A stretch of DNA of 6,128 nucleotides from an uncultured Eubacteriales bacterium (lineage in GTDB: Bacteria > Bacillota > Clostridia > Oscillospirales > Acutalibacteraceae), in contig ONFW01000224.1 of NCBI GenBank assembly GCA_900317215.1, forward strand, positions 1 to 6,128, written 5' to 3'. The notes under the pieces are model-generated. The model searched no databases and was not told the origin of the DNA. It was given only the letters and a program-made list of their open reading frames with translations. Position numbers and translations under genes: made by a program. Shown piece after piece: positions 4,140 through 6,128 of this stretch (positions are counted from its first letter, which is position 1; each line of letters starts with the position of its first letter).

Positions 4140-6128
4140 TTATTCTGCGGTCTTTTTTTCTTCAAGCCTGTCGAAAACGAAACCTCCGTCACGGAAATCA
4201 CATTTAATGCTGTCTCCCGACTTTATGCTTCCGTCGAGCAGCTTTTCGGAAATAGCGTCCTCTATCCTTGACTGGATAGCCCTTTTGAGCGGTCTTGCGC
4301 CGTACACCTCGTCGAAGCCTGCGTCTGCGACCGCCTTTACCGCTTCATCACTGAATGATGCCTCAACACCTATCTCGCTGAGTCTTGACTTGAGAGATAC
4401 AAGAAGCTTTGAAGCTATGCTGCATATATCCTCACCGGTAAGTCTGTTAAATACGATGATGTCATCGACCCTGTTGAGAAATTCGGGCTTGAACACCTTT
4501 TTCAGCTCTGACAGCACGCTTTCCCTGATCTTCTCCTCGTCTCTCTGAGAAGTCTCCTCCCCGCCGAAGAAGCCGAGATTCGTCTGCTTTTCTGTGATGA
4601 GCCTTGCTCCGACATTTGAGGTCATGATTATCACCGTGTTTCTGAAATTGACATGTCTGCCCTGAGAATCGGTAAGCCTGCCGTCATCAAGTATCTGAAG
4701 GAGCATATTGAATACATCGGGATGCGCCTTTTCGATCTCGTCGAAAAGGAGCACCGAATACGGACGTCTTCTGACCGCCTCCGTGAGCTGACCTCCTTCG
4801 TCATAACCGACATATCCGGGCGGAGAGCCTATCAGCTTTGACACTGTGTGCTTCTCCATGTATTCCGACATGTCAAAGCGTATCATTGCGTTCTCATCTC
4901 CGAACATAGCCTGCGCAAGAGCCTTGCACAGCTCTGTTTTTCCTACGCCGGTGGGACCGAGGAAGATAAAGGAGCCTACAGGTCTGTTGGGATCCTTAAG
5001 ACCGACCCTGCCCCTGCGTATCGCCCTTGCCACTGCGGAGACTGCCTCATTCTGGCCGACTATCCTCTCGTGAAGAATATCCTCCAACCCTAACAGTCTT
5101 TCGCTTTCCTCCTGTGTAAGCTGTACTACGGGAACACCTGTCCAGCTTGAAACAATTTCAGCTATATCCTCTGGAGTGACCTCTCCGTTTTTATGCTCGT
5201 TCTTCTCCTGCCATTCCCTTTTCCTTTTCTCAAGCTCCTCACGAAGCTTCTTTTCCTCATCCCTTATCCTTGCCGCTCTCTCAAATTCCTGAGTATTGAC
5301 CGCCTCAGCCTTTTCCTGCTCCAGCGACTTGAGCTTATTCTCGCTCTCCTGAAGATCGTCAGGCGCAGTAAAGGCTCTCAGGCGTACTCTTGAGGCTGCT
5401 TCATCAACAAGGTCGATAGCCTTGTCAGGCAGGAATCTGTCTGCAATATAGCGTGAGGAAAGCTTTACAGCAGCATCTATCGCCTCATCGCTTATCTTGA
5501 CCTTATGATGCGCTTCGTATCTGTCACGAAGACCTTTGAGTATCTCTACAGCTTCCTCCTCGGTAGGCTCACCTACTGTAACCGGCTGGAAGCGTCTTTC
5601 AAGCGCCGCATCCTTTTCTATATACTTGCGGTACTCGTTGATAGTGGTAGCGCCGATCACCTGAAAATCTCCTCTTGCAAGAGAGGGCTTGAGGATATTA
5701 GCCGTATCTGACGACCCCTCTGCGGAGCCTGCGCCTATTATCGTGTGAAGCTCGTCGATAAAGAGTATGATATTGCCCGACTTCTTCACCTCGTCTATCG
5801 CACCGCTTATCCTGTCCTCAAAATCGCCTCTGTATTTTGTTCCTGCGATCATGCTTGTAAGATCAAGAGCAACTATTCTCTTGTTTTTGAGCGGCTCAGG
5901 AACATCACCTTTAACTATTTTGAGTGCAAGACCCTCAGCCACCGCTGTTTTGCCGACGCCGGGCTCACCGATAAGACACGGATTATTTTTTGTCCTTCTG
6001 GAAAGTATCTGGATAACTCTCTCGATCTCCTGCTGTCTGCCGATAACAGGGTCAATGCCTCCCTTTGCCGCTATGGCAGTGAGATCTCTGCCAAACTTGT
6101 CAAGCATTTTGGTGCTGCCGCCCTCTGA
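4140..6128 (-). CDS. clpC: ClpC-type AAA+ unfoldase, ATP-binding subunit of Clp protease (5' end outside window)
   Basis: This ATP-driven ring unfoldase feeds damaged or tagged proteins to ClpP in the cytoplasm. The window shows 662 residues; the frame is open to the right edge, so the methionine at 6107 is internal and the N-terminal adaptor-binding repeat domain is missing. Counting from that methionine: first Walker A GEPGVGKT (47-54), pore loop GTKYRGDFE (89-97), Walker B ILFIDE (114-119) and arginine-finger region ALERRF (168-173). A coiled-coil middle domain with the UVR-like stretch EFERAARIRDEEKKL lies at about 255-300. The second AAA+ module has Walker A GPTGVGKT (384-391), pore loop GYVG (431-434) and Walker B LLFDE (453-457). 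The short middle domain separates ClpC from ClpB, and the sequence closely follows Bacillus ClpC as I remember it. The C-terminus ends near RLEEKKTAE, a normal place. The ctsR/mcsAB partners, if present, lie outside the window. Confidence 0.96.
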   Translation of the reverse strand, partial: SEGGSTKMLDKFGRDLTAIAAKGGIDPVIGRQQEIERVIQILSRRTKNNPCLIGEPGVGKTAVAEGLALKIVKGDVPEPLKNKRIVALDLTSMIAGTKYRGDFEDRISGAIDEVKKSGNIILFIDELHTIIGAGSAEGSSDTANILKPSLARGDFQVIGATTINEYRKYIEKDAALERRFQPVTVGEPTEEEAVEILKGLRDRYEAHHKVKISDEAIDAAVKLSSRYIADRFLPDKAIDLVDEAASRVRLRAFTAPDDLQESENKLKSLEQEKAEAVNTQEFERAARIRDEEKKLREELEKRKREWQEKNEHKNGEVTPEDIAEIVSSWTGVPVVQLTQEESERLLGLEDILHERIVGQNEAVSAVARAIRRGRVGLKDPNRPVGSFIFLGPTGVGKTELCKALAQAMFGDENAMIRFDMSEYMEKHTVSKLIGSPPGYVGYDEGGQLTEAVRRRPYSVLLFDEIEKAHPDVFNMLLQILDDGRLTDSQGRHVNFRNTVIIMTSNVGARLITEKQTNLGFFGGEETSQRDEEKIRESVLSELKKVFKPEFLNRVDDIIVFNRLTGEDICSIASKLLVSLKSRLSEIGVEASFSDEAVKAVADAGFDEVYGARPLKRAIQSRIEDAISEKLLDGSIKSGDSIKCDFRDGGFVFDRLEEKKTAE

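Noticed and set aside
6105..6107. ATG at 6107 as the true clpC start
   Set aside because: The frame stays open to the window edge, the ClpC N-terminal domain would be missing, and no ribosome site with good spacing is visible before it.
5745..6128. Plus-strand frame of 127 codons opposite clpC
   Set aside because: It is antisense to the first Walker A/B region of ClpC and has no recognisable protein motif.

Overview
The window carries four genes, all on the minus strand. Reading from right to left, they are the C-terminal three quarters of a ClpC-type AAA+ unfoldase (5' end outside the window), a Fur-family metal regulator, a small two-helix membrane protein of unknown function, and a large secreted alpha-amylase whose C-terminus runs off the left edge. 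Coding content, near-balanced base composition, AGGAG-type ribosome binding sites and the Firmicutes-type ClpC point to an anaerobic Clostridia-class bacterium. The amylase layout (GH13_28 catalytic domain, CBM26-type starch module, Ig-like repeats) suggests a gut or rumen Ruminococcus-like species. The genus is an inference; nothing in the window proves it.

Region by region: 1-2648 is the amylase, translated continuously over 882 codons without a stop. Its promoter (TTTACA, 17 nt, TAGAAT) sits at 2702-2730. A perfect 9-bp inverted repeat at 2678-2701 covers the expected transcription start, the right place for a repressor operator or a 5'-leader hairpin. 2703-2902 is otherwise non-coding and includes a strong intrinsic terminator with T runs on both sides (2841-2890), which separates the amylase from the upstream operon. 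2903-3475 (membrane protein) and 3468-3929 (Fur-family regulator) overlap by 8 nt and form a two-gene operon. Its promoter (TTGACA, 17 nt, TAAGAT) is overlapped by a Fur-box-like inverted repeat, indicating autorepression. Just upstream of that promoter lies a perfect 21-bp sequence repeated twice with a 23-bp period (4007-4050). clpC ends at 4140 and is followed by a 13-bp hairpin without a T tract.

Functionally these are three separate units: protein quality control (ClpC), metal-responsive regulation with an unknown co-transcribed membrane protein, and extracellular starch breakdown. No mobile element, CRISPR array, tRNA or rRNA was seen. No plus-strand gene is supported. The least explained parts are the regulatory DNA (amylase palindrome, tandem 21-bp repeat) and the Fur-partner membrane protein. 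I see no clear sign of an entirely new system.
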